The position numbers and the translations under genes were made by a program. The notes below the pieces were generated by a model. The model made no database searches, was not told the origin of the DNA, and saw only the letters and a list, made by a program, of their open reading frames with translations. 64,000 bases of DNA from Leptospiraceae bacterium (GTDB lineage: Bacteria; Spirochaetota; Leptospiria; Leptospirales; Leptospiraceae), in contig JADJFV010000001.1 in NCBI GenBank assembly GCA_016708435.1, forward strand, positions 806,001-870,000. Reading direction: 5' to 3'. Below, piece by piece: positions 27,196 through 37,309 of this stretch (its first letter is position 1; the number at the start of each line of letters is the position of its first letter).

Positions 27196-27984
27196 TTAGC
27201 CTCCTGCAAATTCTAATTTTCGTTTTCCTGAAAAATACACAGAGAATGTAAGCATGCCTACAATCAGTAACTCAAGTGCATATCGTAGAAGCAACTCTTC
27301 ATAAGCCATTTGAATTGGAGTTCCAATTAAGACGGTGGTAGGATAATAATATAAATAAGGAAATGGACTCCAGGATATAATTCGCACTAAGTAATCGGGA
27401 AATAAATTCAATGGTATCACAGATCCTGAAAGTAGAGTGACTAATGCACTATAAAGAATCATAAAACTAAACACTTCCGTAAAGAAAAAAGCAAGAGAGG
27501 AAATCATAAAACCAAAGAGTATAAACAAAATAAAAGACATGAAATAAACAGGAATGAATTGTAAGAGGCTAATGGGAGTTACACTTGGCATGATTCCAAA
27601 GAAAACAAGCGAGAATATTAAAAGCGGAATCGCTCTAGCAAAAAGTTGAAATAAACTAACTCCAAAGCTATCTGCAAAATACATCATCACAAAATTATAT
27701 GGCTTTAGAATATCATAAACTATATCGCCGGTCTTAATTTTGTTTGTTAAAAGAGATTCATTTCTACCGAAGGAAACTTTTATTAAAGTAGAAAGAATCG
27801 CATAGCTAACAAGCGTTTCCCCACTCCATGTTCCAAGTGCACCGGGACTTTCTTTTGCGACAGTCTGCCATACAGATGTAAAAATGAATATATACAAAAA
27901 TGCATTCATAAGACCAGTGTAGTATTCTAACTTGTAAGCGATGGATCTTTGAAATGCTTTAGAGATGAATTTTAAATAAGTCAT
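27196..27984 (-). CDS. ABC-2 type transporter permease, second subunit
   Basis: A 262-residue integral membrane protein with six predicted helices; the segment IKTGDIVYDILKPYNFVMMYF corresponds to the amphipathic coupling region of ABC-2 permeases (COG4587-like). The start overlaps the stop of the ATPase gene by four bases (ATGA), with an SD AAAGGGGG in the ATPase 3' end. It pairs with the permease at 26352-27194 as a heterodimer. Confidence 0.88.
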   Translation of the reverse strand: MTYLKFISKAFQRSIAYKLEYYTGLMNAFLYIFIFTSVWQTVAKESPGALGTWSGETLVSYAILSTLIKVSFGRNESLLTNKIKTGDIVYDILKPYNFVMMYFADSFGVSLFQLFARAIPLLIFSLVFFGIMPSVTPISLLQFIPVYFMSFILFILFGFMISSLAFFFTEVFSFMILYSALVTLLSGSVIPLNLFPDYLVRIISWSPFPYLYYYPTTVLIGTPIQMAYEELLLRYALELLIVGMLTFSVYFSGKRKLEFAGG

Positions 27985-28967
27985 AATTCCCCCTTTCCTG
28001 CATACATTTTCTTAACTGCAAAACCTAAGTCTGGCTTATGACGATTAATCTCTTGGATTTGTAATCCTTTCTTTTGTAAAACTTCTAAGAGTCCAGATAA
28101 AGGTTCATTGTCCGGTAGATTTAAAGAATATTGTTGATCGGAGATTTTTTCTTTTATTTCGAATGGCTTTGGAAGTTCTAGATTCTTTATAGGATTTACA
28201 AAATGGACTGTTACTATTGAGTCATTGCCTAGTAGTTTATTGAAATTGGCTATATCTCCATCATATTCTTTTTTTCCTTTTTCTATAATGATAATTCTCT
28301 GAGCTAAAAATTCTATGTCCTGTATATCATGCGTAGTGAGGATAATGGTAACTTTCTCCTCTGTGTTTATTTTGCGAATAAACTCACGCACTTTTTCTTT
28401 TACGAGTAGATCAAGTCCGATTGTTGGCTCATCCAAGAATAAGACCGACGGTGAGTGAAGTAGACTTGCAGCTAAGTCTGCTTTCATTCTTTGACCGAGG
28501 GAAAGTTTTCTAGCTTGTTGATTGAAGAATTCGTTCAATCCCAAAAGATCAAAGAAGAAATCTAATTTCTGTTTGTAAACTTTACTGTCAATTTTATAAA
28601 TCGAACGGAGTAGATCAAATGATTCTTCTACTGGCAAATCCATCCATAGTTGGCTTCTCTGTCCGAACACAACACCGATTTGCCGCGCATTGAACTTTCT
28701 ATCCCTTGAAGGATCTAATCCATTTACGCGAATCTTTCCTTCTGTCGGAGTTAGGATGCCGGTTAGCATTTTGATTGTAGTGGATTTTCCTGCCCCATTT
28801 TGTCCGATGTATCCCACTAACTCGCCGGGCTTTATTGAAAAAGAAATATCATCCACTGCTTTTAGATATTCTACCTCTGAATGCACAAGAGAAACTATAG
28901 AGCCAAGAATACCTGGCTTTCTTTTTTTAATTTTGAAATGTTTACTTAAATGTTGAACTTCAATCAT
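27981..28967 (-). CDS. ABC transporter ATP-binding protein (ABC-2 exporter)
   Basis: A 328-residue ATPase that powers the two downstream permeases. Walker A GQNGAGKSTTIK, signature LSLGQRMKADLA, Walker B VLFLDEPTIGLD and the H-loop in TTHDIQDIE are intact. It has the longer N-terminus (FKIKKRKPGILGSI before the first strand) and C-terminal extension of about 90 residues seen in COG4586-type ATPases. AAGG upstream of the ATG serves as SD. First gene of the exporter operon. Confidence 0.93.
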   Translation of the reverse strand: MIEVQHLSKHFKIKKRKPGILGSIVSLVHSEVEYLKAVDDISFSIKPGELVGYIGQNGAGKSTTIKMLTGILTPTEGKIRVNGLDPSRDRKFNARQIGVVFGQRSQLWMDLPVEESFDLLRSIYKIDSKVYKQKLDFFFDLLGLNEFFNQQARKLSLGQRMKADLAASLLHSPSVLFLDEPTIGLDLLVKEKVREFIRKINTEEKVTIILTTHDIQDIEFLAQRIIIIEKGKKEYDGDIANFNKLLGNDSIVTVHFVNPIKNLELPKPFEIKEKISDQQYSLNLPDNEPLSGLLEVLQKKGLQIQEINRHKPDLGFAVKKMYAGKGEL

Positions 28968-29278
28968 AAATTTTCCTTATGCAAGTGCACTAGCGTTACC
29001 ACGCTGGACTGTGACTTTTGGCACCCAAACTCAATGTTTCTCTCTAAGGATCGAAACATAATGGTGGGCTTTCTATTGCAGATTATTGATTTATTAGAAT
29101 TATCTAATATTCTAAAATTCAAAATTTCTTCTTTCGGTTTACCTTTTGCGAGAATATGATTCATAATTTATTAACCTAAATAGGCTCGTTATTTTTACAA
29201 ATCTTTAAATAAAAGAATTTCTACTTGAACTAATTTCTTTAGTTTTAGAAAAGAGTAGAAAGAAAAAGGGGAATAAAA
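28968..29278. other. Intergenic region between divergent genes
   Basis: Should hold the promoters of the exporter operon (minus) and of the small membrane protein (plus). A 66-codon minus-strand frame (28964-29164) ends by ATGA overlap with the ATPase start, but its composition is not protein-like and its SD is poor, so I do not call it a gene. A small AGCG/CGCT hairpin lies near 28990-29005. Confidence 0.35.
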
Positions 29279-29671
29279 ATGAAATTTATGAAATATGGTT
29301 TTATCGGAGCAGGGCTTACCAATATAGTCGGGGTTCTTTTATTCTCTAAGTTCTTTTCGAATGAAACAATGAATGCCGCAAATCCGATTGTAATGTCTAA
29401 TTTTGGACTCCTTATGATAGTCGTATGGGGCTTTGCTTATATTGCTGCGGCAAATAGCTATGAGGCTACTCCTTGGTTATCCGCCGTATTTACTATTGAG
29501 AAATTAATTTATACTTTAACATGGATTTTTTGGATTCAACAAAATGATTTAACCCTCCTTTATACAAAAGATTTATTTGCAGGAATTTTTTATTCTTTAT
29601 ATGGTTTGAATGATTTTTTATCTATGTTAATCTTCGGCTTTGCATTCTGGATAACTAGAAGAGGTAAATAA
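29279..29671 (+). CDS. Small four-helix membrane protein of unknown function
   Basis: 130 residues with four predicted transmembrane helices (about 7-24, 40-60, 70-93 and 102-125) and a basic C-terminus (ITRRGK). It begins after an AAAGGGG SD. No conserved motif I can name; similar small proteins are common in Leptospira genomes. The neighbours are the divergent ABC exporter and a convergent lipoprotein gene, neither suggesting a role. Confidence 0.75.
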   Translation: MKFMKYGFIGAGLTNIVGVLLFSKFFSNETMNAANPIVMSNFGLLMIVVWGFAYIAAANSYEATPWLSAVFTIEKLIYTLTWIFWIQQNDLTLLYTKDLFAGIFYSLYGLNDFLSMLIFGFAFWITRRGK

Positions 29672-29688
29672 TCCTTACTCGCTAAAGG

Positions 29689-30495
29689 CTATTTGGATAA
29701 TTTAACGGAAGTAATATCTATGTCTGCACTTTCCCATTTGTAGGTTCGGGAATAGGCATATTTACTGCTATCCATTAGATTTTGACCGGAGAATTTAGTT
29801 TCCGAGATTGAATTTGTTTTGACTGTAAGAAGTTTTTTATCTATACGAGCGGATAATACTGATTCTGTCTTTAACCAGGCTAGTTCGAATTCAGGAGAAT
29901 CCTGCCAATCAGGAATAGGGAAACTAGATTGAATTGCATAATTATTAGCAAGATTAAGTATGTGCAATTTGAAATTTTGGTAGAAGCCAGTGCTTTCATT
30001 TATTTCACCACTTACAACTGCAAGCAAACTTGCGTCAGCCGATAGAGCTATTCCAAGAGGTGTCTTTATCTCTGACTTGCCTTTGATAACGTTGACTGTC
30101 TTTTTGTCCGTTAGATTATAAACGGAAACGGTTTTACTAGGAGTTCCATATTCATTTTCGTTGAGTCCGTGCATGAATGCAAGAGTTTGCGCTGTGTCAT
30201 TGTAATACAATGCATTGGGTAAAATCCAAAAAGGGAAACGTTCCAGGTCTGCAATTTTTTTTACGCTTAAATCATTTTCAATTTCTGCGAGTATCACCTG
30301 GGTAGTAAAATTTTTCTTATCCGTTGTTCCATTCAGTGGATTCCAGGAATCTTTTTCTTTGTAATGCACTCTCATGTAAGCAATCTTTTTTCCTGTTTCA
30401 GAAAAACTAATGAAGGGAAATAACTTTGCATCTCTCCAAAAAATAGTAGAGCAAGAAGATAAAAAGAGAAGAGTAATAGCAGAGATTAGTTTCAT
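29689..30495 (-). CDS. Putative lipoprotein with WD40/TolB-like beta-propeller character
   Basis: 268 residues. The signal peptide ends in a spirochaetal lipobox (LLFLSSC, Cys15), so the mature protein should be lipid-anchored in the envelope. The rest shows repeated short strand blocks such as FISFSETGKKIAYM, GIALSADASLLAVVSG and LNLAN, which resemble propeller blades of the TolB/PD40 type. Function unknown. It converges with the small membrane protein gene across an 18-bp gap. Confidence 0.75.
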   Translation of the reverse strand: MKLISAITLLFLSSCSTIFWRDAKLFPFISFSETGKKIAYMRVHYKEKDSWNPLNGTTDKKNFTTQVILAEIENDLSVKKIADLERFPFWILPNALYYNDTAQTLAFMHGLNENEYGTPSKTVSVYNLTDKKTVNVIKGKSEIKTPLGIALSADASLLAVVSGEINESTGFYQNFKLHILNLANNYAIQSSFPIPDWQDSPEFELAWLKTESVLSARIDKKLLTVKTNSISETKFSGQNLMDSSKYAYSRTYKWESADIDITSVKLSK

Positions 30496-30516
30496 GGTTT
30501 TTTCCTTTTGGGCTTG

Positions 30517-30552
30517 TTGTCATTCCTGAAATCTTTAATCGGGAATCTTTTA
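30517..30552. repeat. Partial copy of the GTCATTCC...CGGGAATC repeat
   Basis: TTGTCATTCCTGAAA followed by TTTAATCGGGAATCT matches the left half of the unit at 26224-26332. It has no right half. It creates a short false open frame on the minus strand (30492-30677). Confidence 0.5.
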
Positions 30553-30729
30553 TTGTAAAGACTCAGATTAAAAATAGAATCGCCTTGCTCATTGTAGATT
30601 TCGAGAGTTATACAAACAGCAATGTCACTATTGATTCTAAAACTAACACGAATGCAAGCTAATTTTAATTGACGCAAAAAACAGTCAAACTAAGCTTCCC
30701 AAAATCAAAAGAGCAAAAAGAGGATACGC

Positions 30730-31491
30730 ATGATTAAATGGAAGCTTATGTTGACAAGCATCCCGTATATGATAGTTGTAATGGGATTAGATTATATATT
30801 GGGAAATGTGTTAGGATTTGATGGAATTATTGAATTTGCAGATGTAGGTTTGGTGTTGACAGGAGGAATTTTTCTAATTGGTTTTATGCTAGCAGGGACA
30901 ATGTCAGACTACAAAGAAAGTGAGAAACTTCCTGCTGAACTTGCTTGCACACTAGAAGCAATCGAAGAGACAATGGTTACTGCCTCAATCAGTAAACCAG
31001 ACCTCGATGAAAAAAAGATGAAGGCAAATCTATTTGAAGTTACTACGGATATATCGAATTGGTTTTATAAAAAAGTATCTTATGAGCAAATGTTTGCTTC
31101 TCTTTCTAAGTTACAGGGAGCCATTTCTCATATGGAGAAGTTAGGCGGCACAAGCTATGCAACTAGAATGCTTGGCGAATTAAATACACTTAGAAAAATT
31201 ATTACTCGAATAGGTGTAATTTCTAGAACCAATTTTCTTTCTACTGGTTACGCGCTGTTAGAGGTTTTAATTTCTGCGATTATCATTCTGCTATTAATTT
31301 CAAAATTCAAAAGTATATTAGCGGAATATATTCTAATTGGTTTTGTTACTTTGATTTATGTTTATATGTATCGACTCATCCAGGATATTGATGATCCATT
31401 TGAATATTCTGAATCAGGTGCACCCGGAGCCTCCGAGGTTCCCTTATTTCCTTTAGAAGAATACAAAGAAAGAGCAAAGAGTAGGCTATGA
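30730..31491 (+). CDS. Bestrophin-like (DUF4239-type) membrane protein
   Basis: 253 residues: two N-terminal helices (about 8-24 and 38-57), a soluble helical middle of about 110 residues, two C-terminal helices (about 175-195 and 200-218), then RLIQDIDDPFEYS. That last motif, an Asp-x-Asp-x-Pro-Phe run after the final helix, is characteristic of DUF4239/bestrophin-like proteins, which form anion channels in other systems. The assignment is by motif and topology only. An apparent terminator follows. Confidence 0.65.
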   Translation: MIKWKLMLTSIPYMIVVMGLDYILGNVLGFDGIIEFADVGLVLTGGIFLIGFMLAGTMSDYKESEKLPAELACTLEAIEETMVTASISKPDLDEKKMKANLFEVTTDISNWFYKKVSYEQMFASLSKLQGAISHMEKLGGTSYATRMLGELNTLRKIITRIGVISRTNFLSTGYALLEVLISAIIILLLISKFKSILAEYILIGFVTLIYVYMYRLIQDIDDPFEYSESGAPGASEVPLFPLEEYKERAKSRL

Positions 31492-31520
31492 ATTGAGTAA
31501 CTCCTTCATTCCAGAAACTT

Positions 31521-31570
31521 GCCCCTACAATCTTTAATTAGGGAGATAATAGGGGCTATTTCTTGTTATC
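31521..31570 (+). terminator. Rho-independent terminator candidate
   Basis: GCCCCTA (31521-31527) pairs with TAGGGGC (31550-31556), and TATTTCTTGTTAT follows. It lies 30 bp after the stop of the bestrophin-like gene. Confidence 0.6.
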
Positions 31571-31645
31571 CCATTTTGTTGCTTCTTTGGTCGCAATAGA
31601 ATGGGTAAAAAAGTTAGATTATCTTCTTTACTACATAAATCGTAT

Positions 31646-32761
31646 TCAGTTAATCATACAAAACAAACTACTCTGCACACTGACATCTGGAACTGTTCGA
31701 GTGATCGGATCTTCTGTGAAGTTTGCTCTAAATGCACAAGAAGAAAATACTTTCCAATTAAATCCGAATGACCAAAGAATAGCAGTTTGGTTTATCATCT
31801 CTATTCCAGAGTGATAAGGACTTCCTTTAACATCGACTTGGGTTACAGCAGAAAAATTATCAGTGAACGAATAACCAAGTGTAGACGATGCAGCAGCAAA
31901 CGGTTTAATATGTATCTCAGAAGAACGAAATGGATCTGTTGGAGCAATGCCAAATACATTTAAGAATTTAAAAAAGCGATAAAAATTCCACTTAGCAGAA
32001 ACGCCAGTTGCCACATCTACTTTTCCTGTCCCCATAGAAAAACTTGTATTACCGGTTGGAATTTTAATTGAATTAATCCAGGCAAAGGCAGGAATCCAAC
32101 CGCTTTGCGAGACTAATTGCCATTTGCCGTCCAATACAGAATCACCACTACTAGTTCCCGTCTTTGCTTTTATGAGAGGTTTGTAATTATCTGTTAATGT
32201 AAAACCGAATTGATCATTAGGATATAAATCTCGCAATGGATAAGGGATATTTACCGCTCGATGGTATCCAGTAATGGGACCATCCAAAATGCCTGTATTG
32301 TAAGATAACGCGGTTATTTCGATTCCTATTTCGAATTTTTCAAATAAGCCATAATTTAATCTAGCATGAAACCTTTCGATCTCAGCATCCATTCTTAAAT
32401 GAGATTGTTGCTCTAATCTTCCATAATTGATAAATTCAGAAAGATAATACGTGTTAGGCGTTAATTTTCCATTAGAAAAAAATTCCGAATAGTTTTGCCA
32501 GAGAAATGGTTTATACTTTGTGTATCCAGTGACATCAGTGCCGGCATTGTTATTATCAACCATGTTCGATATCGCAAGTCCGGTATCGATGCTCATCTTT
32601 CCTTTCTCTAATGCGATTGGAGTCGTTGGATATGGCTCGAAAAAGAGCAAAAAGGGAAGGTAAAGATTTCGATTTTCGATTGGTCGTTCTCTTAATGGGT
32701 CAGTTAAAATTTCCTTAGAATTTATAAGTAAAAGTAGGGTAAAAAAAAATTTATTGAGCAT
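31646..32761 (-). CDS. DUF3187-family outer-membrane-type protein
   Basis: 371 residues with a signal peptide (MLNKFFFTLLLLINSKEIL) and a body of alternating amphipathic beta strands ending in SLFCMIN. The opening RNLYLPFLLFFEPYP, the strand FEIGIEITAL and the motif SGDSVLDGKWQL fit the DUF3187 family of putative outer-membrane beta barrels. Function unknown. It is divergent from gyrB; the shared intergenic region is 87 bp. Confidence 0.72.
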   Translation of the reverse strand: MLNKFFFTLLLLINSKEILTDPLRERPIENRNLYLPFLLFFEPYPTTPIALEKGKMSIDTGLAISNMVDNNNAGTDVTGYTKYKPFLWQNYSEFFSNGKLTPNTYYLSEFINYGRLEQQSHLRMDAEIERFHARLNYGLFEKFEIGIEITALSYNTGILDGPITGYHRAVNIPYPLRDLYPNDQFGFTLTDNYKPLIKAKTGTSSGDSVLDGKWQLVSQSGWIPAFAWINSIKIPTGNTSFSMGTGKVDVATGVSAKWNFYRFFKFLNVFGIAPTDPFRSSEIHIKPFAAASSTLGYSFTDNFSAVTQVDVKGSPYHSGIEMINQTAILWSFGFNWKVFSSCAFRANFTEDPITRTVPDVSVQSSLFCMIN

Positions 32762-32848
32762 TGTTGGGTTTATGACTTAATTAGTTAATAGCTAAAAGAA
32801 GTTGCCTTATAGCATAAGAATATAGGATTGTTATATGAGGGTTATTTT

Positions 32849-34768
32849 ATGAGTCAACAAGAAGCAACTTACGGCGCGGAAAAAATCAAGATTTTAGAGG
32901 GTCTAGAAGCAGTTCGAAAACGTCCCGGGATGTATATCGGAACGCAAGACGAGTCTGGACTTCACAAAATGGTCTATGAGGTAGTAGACAACTCCGTTGA
33001 CGAGGCAATGGCTGGACATTGCTCCCATATCCTTATTAAAATTCTTCCAGGCAATATCATTGAAGTGTCTGATAATGGTCGTGGAATTCCAACAGGCATT
33101 CACCCCGACAAAGGTGTTTCTACCATTGAAGTCGTTTTAACTATTTTACATGCCGGTGGTAAGTTCGAAAATGATGCTTACAAAGTATCTGGTGGTTTAC
33201 ACGGAGTAGGCGTAAGCGTGGTTAATGCTTTATCTGAGTGGTTAGAAATTGAAGTTCACCAAGGTGGAAAATTATACTACCAAAAATACTTTACGGGTAT
33301 TCCTGATAAGCCGGTAGCGATCATTGGGGAGGCAGCGGGTTCAGGAACTACTGTTCGCTTCAAGCCTGATGCAAATATTTTTACTACAACAGAATTTCAA
33401 TATGATATGCTTTCTTCTCGTTTTAGAGAAATGGCTTTCTTAAACAAAGGACTCAATCTTAAAATCCAAGATCTTCGAAAAGAAGACGGTCACTCAGCAG
33501 AATTTAATTATTCCGGTGGGATTGTTTCTTTCGTAGAATTACTCAATGAAAGCAAACATCCAATTCACGACAAAGTAATTCATTTCGAAAGTCAAAAAGA
33601 TGGAGTCATGGCAGAAGTTGCACTCCAATATTCGGACGCTTATTCGGAAAATATTTTTTGTTTTACGAATGCGATTAACAATAGTTTGGGTGGAACTCAC
33701 CTCGAAGGATTTCGCGCCGCCCTCACAAGAACTTTAAATGACTTCTTAAAGAAAGATGCAACTGCCGCCAAGAAAATGGATACTGGTTTTTCTGGAGAAG
33801 ATGTTCGTGAAGGGCTAACGGCTGTTATCTCTATAAAAGTTCCACAACCTCAATTCAATTCCCAAACAAAAGAAAAATTAGTCAACGCCGAAGTTAAAGG
33901 CATTATGCAAACGATAGTCTCCGAGCGTTTGACAAATTACTTCGAAGAAAATCCTGCTATCATTAAGAAGATCATTGAGAAATCAATGCTTGCCGCAAAA
34001 GCAAGAGAAGCCGCTAGAAAAGCCCGTGATCTGACAAGACGCAAGACCGTTCTAGAAGGTGGTGGACTTCCTGGTAAATTGGCAGACTGTTCTGAAAAAG
34101 ATCCTGCTCATTCCGAGCTTTACTTAGTAGAGGGAGATTCTGCTGGTGGTTCTGCCAAACAAGGGCGTGATAGAAATACACAAGCCATACTTCCACTCAA
34201 AGGTAAAATTCTAAACGTAGAAAAATCACGCTTGGATAAAATGTTGGCTAATGAAGAAATCCGCACACTCATTTCCGCCATGGGAACCGGAATTGGAAAT
34301 GATGAATTCAACGTAGAAAAAATTCGTTACCACAAAATCGTAATCATGACGGATGCGGATATCGACGGCTCGCATATTCGAACCCTCTTATTAACATTTT
34401 TCTTTCGTTATATGAGACCTGTAATCGAGAGAGGCTACTTATACATAGCCCAACCTCCTCTCTATCAAATCAAGAAAGGACAAGAGGCTGATTACGCTTA
34501 TTCGGACAGAGAGAAAGATGAAATTTTAGCGAAGCATGGAAAAGAAGCAAAGACAATCATCCAACGTTACAAAGGTTTGGGAGAAATGAATCCAGAGCAA
34601 CTTTGGGAAACTACAATGGATCCAGCTAAACGTGTCGTATTGCAAGTAAGACTCGATGATTTAGTAGAAGCAGAAGAAACATTCACTACTCTCATGGGCG
34701 ACGAAGTCGGACCACGCAGAAGATTCATCGAAGATAATGCATTAAAAGTCGCGAACTTAGATTTATAA
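32849..34768 (+). CDS. gyrB: DNA gyrase subunit B
   Basis: ATPase subunit of DNA gyrase, driving negative supercoiling with GyrA. The start at 32849 (MSQQEATYG) follows GAGGG at proper spacing; an earlier in-frame start at 32828 lacks an SD. The 639-residue product is the short type without the E. coli insert. GHKL ATPase: VVDNSVDEAMAG, GRGIPTGIH, GGLHGVGVSVVNALS. TOPRIM: LVEGDSAGGSAKQGRDR and MTDADIDGSHIRTLL. C-terminal QRYKGLGEMNPEQLW. It lies 36 bp before gyrA. No dnaA or dnaN is next to it here. Confidence 0.98.
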   Translation: MSQQEATYGAEKIKILEGLEAVRKRPGMYIGTQDESGLHKMVYEVVDNSVDEAMAGHCSHILIKILPGNIIEVSDNGRGIPTGIHPDKGVSTIEVVLTILHAGGKFENDAYKVSGGLHGVGVSVVNALSEWLEIEVHQGGKLYYQKYFTGIPDKPVAIIGEAAGSGTTVRFKPDANIFTTTEFQYDMLSSRFREMAFLNKGLNLKIQDLRKEDGHSAEFNYSGGIVSFVELLNESKHPIHDKVIHFESQKDGVMAEVALQYSDAYSENIFCFTNAINNSLGGTHLEGFRAALTRTLNDFLKKDATAAKKMDTGFSGEDVREGLTAVISIKVPQPQFNSQTKEKLVNAEVKGIMQTIVSERLTNYFEENPAIIKKIIEKSMLAAKAREAARKARDLTRRKTVLEGGGLPGKLADCSEKDPAHSELYLVEGDSAGGSAKQGRDRNTQAILPLKGKILNVEKSRLDKMLANEEIRTLISAMGTGIGNDEFNVEKIRYHKIVIMTDADIDGSHIRTLLLTFFFRYMRPVIERGYLYIAQPPLYQIKKGQEADYAYSDREKDEILAKHGKEAKTIIQRYKGLGEMNPEQLWETTMDPAKRVVLQVRLDDLVEAEETFTTLMGDEVGPRRRFIEDNALKVANLDL

Positions 34769-34804
34769 TCTAGCGGATAATAAGAATTAATCAATAGGAA
34801 TACA

Positions 34805-37309
34805 ATGGCAAATTTAGACGAAGAATCAAGCACCAAAACTTTAAAATTTAGCACAGCATCTAGACCTGATATTGCAGAAGCAATTAAGAATGGAACAAAG
34901 GTCATCCCTGTAGAAGTAGAAGATCAAATGAAAGATGCATACTTAGGGTATGCGATGAGTGTGATTGTAGGACGCGCTCTTCCCGATGTTAGAGACGGGC
35001 TAAAGCCTGTTCACCGCAGAATCTTACATGCGATGAATGAGCGTGCTTGGAGATCAGACAAGGCTTATGTAAAGTGCGCTAAGATTGTCGGGGAAGTGTT
35101 AGGTAACTACCATCCACATGGAGATAGCTCTGTTTATGATGCGTTAGTTCGTATGGTGCAAGAATTTTCTCTTCGTGTTCCACTCATTGACGGACAGGGA
35201 AATTTTGGTTCAGTAGACGGTGACAACGCTGCCGCCTATCGTTACACGGAAGCCCGTCTTGCTAAAATGGCAGAAGAACTTCTACGTGATATTGACAAAG
35301 AAACTGTAAACTTCTCACCTAACTTCGATGATACCAAACAACAACCCGATGTTCTTCCTGCTAACTTTCCAAATATTTTAGTCAATGGCTCATCCGGTAT
35401 CGCCGTTGGTATGGCGACCAATATTCCTCCGCACAATTTAAAAGAAACGATAGCCGCCGTAGTAGAGACAATTAAAAATCCAGATGTTCCGATTCGCGAT
35501 TTAATTAAAATTATAAAAGGGCCGGATTTTCCTACCGGTGGTATTGTAATTGGTGGCGAAGGTCTATTATCCGCCTATACAACAGGAAAAGGCTCAATAC
35601 GAATTCGCTCTAAAGTAGAAATCGAAGAGAATGCAAAGGGAAGAGAAGTAATTGTAATCACAGAAATTCCTTACCAAGTAAACAAAAAAGTTCTCTTAGA
35701 AAAAATCGGTGAGTTAATAAATGAAAAAGTCGTAGAAGGTATTTCTGAAATATTAGATTTATCTAATAGAAAAGGAATGAGAGTCGAACTTCTTGTTAAG
35801 AAAGATTACAATTCGCAAGTCATTTTAAATCAACTCTTCAAACTCACACAATTGCAAGTAAGCTATGGAATCACCATGCTTGCGATTTTAAATAACAAGC
35901 CAAAAATATTTAATCTCAAAGAGACTCTAGTTGCATTCATTGAGCATCGCCGCGAAGTCATCGTAAGACGAACCAAGTATGATCTTCGCAAAGCAGAAGA
36001 GAGAGCCCATATCTTAGAAGGCTTAAAGATTGCCCTCGATAATATTGATGAGGTAATTCGTATTATCCGTGCTTCTAAAAATCCAGCCGAAGCAAAAGTT
36101 GGATTAATGACAGCTTTCCCTCTTTCGGAAGTCCAAACAGATGCAATTCTAGATATGAGATTACAGAGATTAACCTCTCTCGAAGTTCAAAAGATTATTA
36201 ACGAATTAGAAGAAATTCGTAAACTCATTGCAGACCTAAAAGATATTCTAGATAAACCTGCCAGAGTGGATGCGATAGTTACTACAGAATTACAAACAGT
36301 ATCCGATAAATTTGGAACCGATAGAAAGACTGAGATTAGCAATGAAAGCATTGCAAGCACATCTTTTGAGGCACAGGATTTAATTGATGACGAAGATGTA
36401 GTGATTCAAATTTCAGAAGACCAATTTATCAAACGACTTCCGATTGATACATTTAAACGTCAAAAGCGCGGTGGGAAAGGTGTGCAGGGTGCATCTACCA
36501 AGCGAGATGATTTTATTAAGATTATTCGCGTAGCCTCAACACACGACAACATCATGTTATTCTCTAATCGTGGAAAAGTGTTTATGATGAAAGTCTATGA
36601 ACTTCCCGTTGGAACAAAAGAAGCAAGAGGAAAATCTCTCAAGGCAATCATTAATCTCGGAAACGAAGAAAGCATTACATCGATTTGCACATTTAAAGAA
36701 TTTAGCGAAGATGCAATTCTTATGGCAACAAAGAATGGAGTCATCAAAAAATCTCCGCTCAGTGTATTCTCTAACACCAAGAAAAATGGAATCATAGCAA
36801 TCGGCTTAGATGAAAAAGATCAGCTAATCTATGTTAATCTCTTAAAGCCAGAGCAAGACGTAATCATTGCCAGCAAACGAGGATTAGCCGTCAGGACCAA
36901 TTTAGCGAAACTTAGAACGCAGGGAAGGACTGCCGGTGGCGTTAGAGGAATGAGACTCTCTGAGGGAGACTTTGTTACCGGTGTTACAATTGTAGAGAAG
37001 GATTCTGATTTACTGGTCATCACTGAAAAAGGTTACGGAAAGAGAATGGAATACGCTGAGTTTGCCACTAAAGGTAGAGGCGGACGCGGTATGACTTATC
37101 TCAAGATTACCGAAAAGAACGGAAGCTCTGTCGGTATTTCTTCGATCAAGCCGACTGATGAAGTAATCATCATTGCCCAATCAGGAATGATTATCCGAAT
37201 GGAAGCAAAAGATATTTCGGTTATCGGTCGCTCTACTCAGGGAGTAAGAGTTGTAAACCTCAAAGATGATGATTCTGTAATTGACTTTGCTGTTCTCGAA
37301 AGCGAATAA
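34805..37309 (+). CDS. gyrA: DNA gyrase subunit A
   Basis: Breakage-reunion subunit of gyrase, 834 residues. Active-site Tyr is in AAAYRYTEARL. The quinolone-resistance region HPHGDSSVYDALVRM carries the sensitive-type Ser and Asp at the positions matching Ser83 and Asp87 of E. coli. The C-terminal DNA-wrapping beta-pinwheel contains the GyrA box QKRGGKG (about residue 555). AGGAA precedes the ATG. The 3' end overlaps the start of the next gene by 29 bp. Confidence 0.98.
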   Translation: MANLDEESSTKTLKFSTASRPDIAEAIKNGTKVIPVEVEDQMKDAYLGYAMSVIVGRALPDVRDGLKPVHRRILHAMNERAWRSDKAYVKCAKIVGEVLGNYHPHGDSSVYDALVRMVQEFSLRVPLIDGQGNFGSVDGDNAAAYRYTEARLAKMAEELLRDIDKETVNFSPNFDDTKQQPDVLPANFPNILVNGSSGIAVGMATNIPPHNLKETIAAVVETIKNPDVPIRDLIKIIKGPDFPTGGIVIGGEGLLSAYTTGKGSIRIRSKVEIEENAKGREVIVITEIPYQVNKKVLLEKIGELINEKVVEGISEILDLSNRKGMRVELLVKKDYNSQVILNQLFKLTQLQVSYGITMLAILNNKPKIFNLKETLVAFIEHRREVIVRRTKYDLRKAEERAHILEGLKIALDNIDEVIRIIRASKNPAEAKVGLMTAFPLSEVQTDAILDMRLQRLTSLEVQKIINELEEIRKLIADLKDILDKPARVDAIVTTELQTVSDKFGTDRKTEISNESIASTSFEAQDLIDDEDVVIQISEDQFIKRLPIDTFKRQKRGGKGVQGASTKRDDFIKIIRVASTHDNIMLFSNRGKVFMMKVYELPVGTKEARGKSLKAIINLGNEESITSICTFKEFSEDAILMATKNGVIKKSPLSVFSNTKKNGIIAIGLDEKDQLIYVNLLKPEQDVIIASKRGLAVRTNLAKLRTQGRTAGGVRGMRLSEGDFVTGVTIVEKDSDLLVITEKGYGKRMEYAEFATKGRGGRGMTYLKITEKNGSSVGISSIKPTDEVIIIAQSGMIIRMEAKDISVIGRSTQGVRVVNLKDDDSVIDFAVLESE

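Noticed and set aside
28964..29164. 66-codon minus-strand frame ending on the ABC ATPase start
   Set aside because: The ATGA overlap is suggestive, but the SD is poor and the composition is not protein-like.
30492..30677. 61-codon minus-strand frame overlapping the lipoprotein start
   Set aside because: Its C-terminal half is a translation of the GTCATTCC repeat; no SD.
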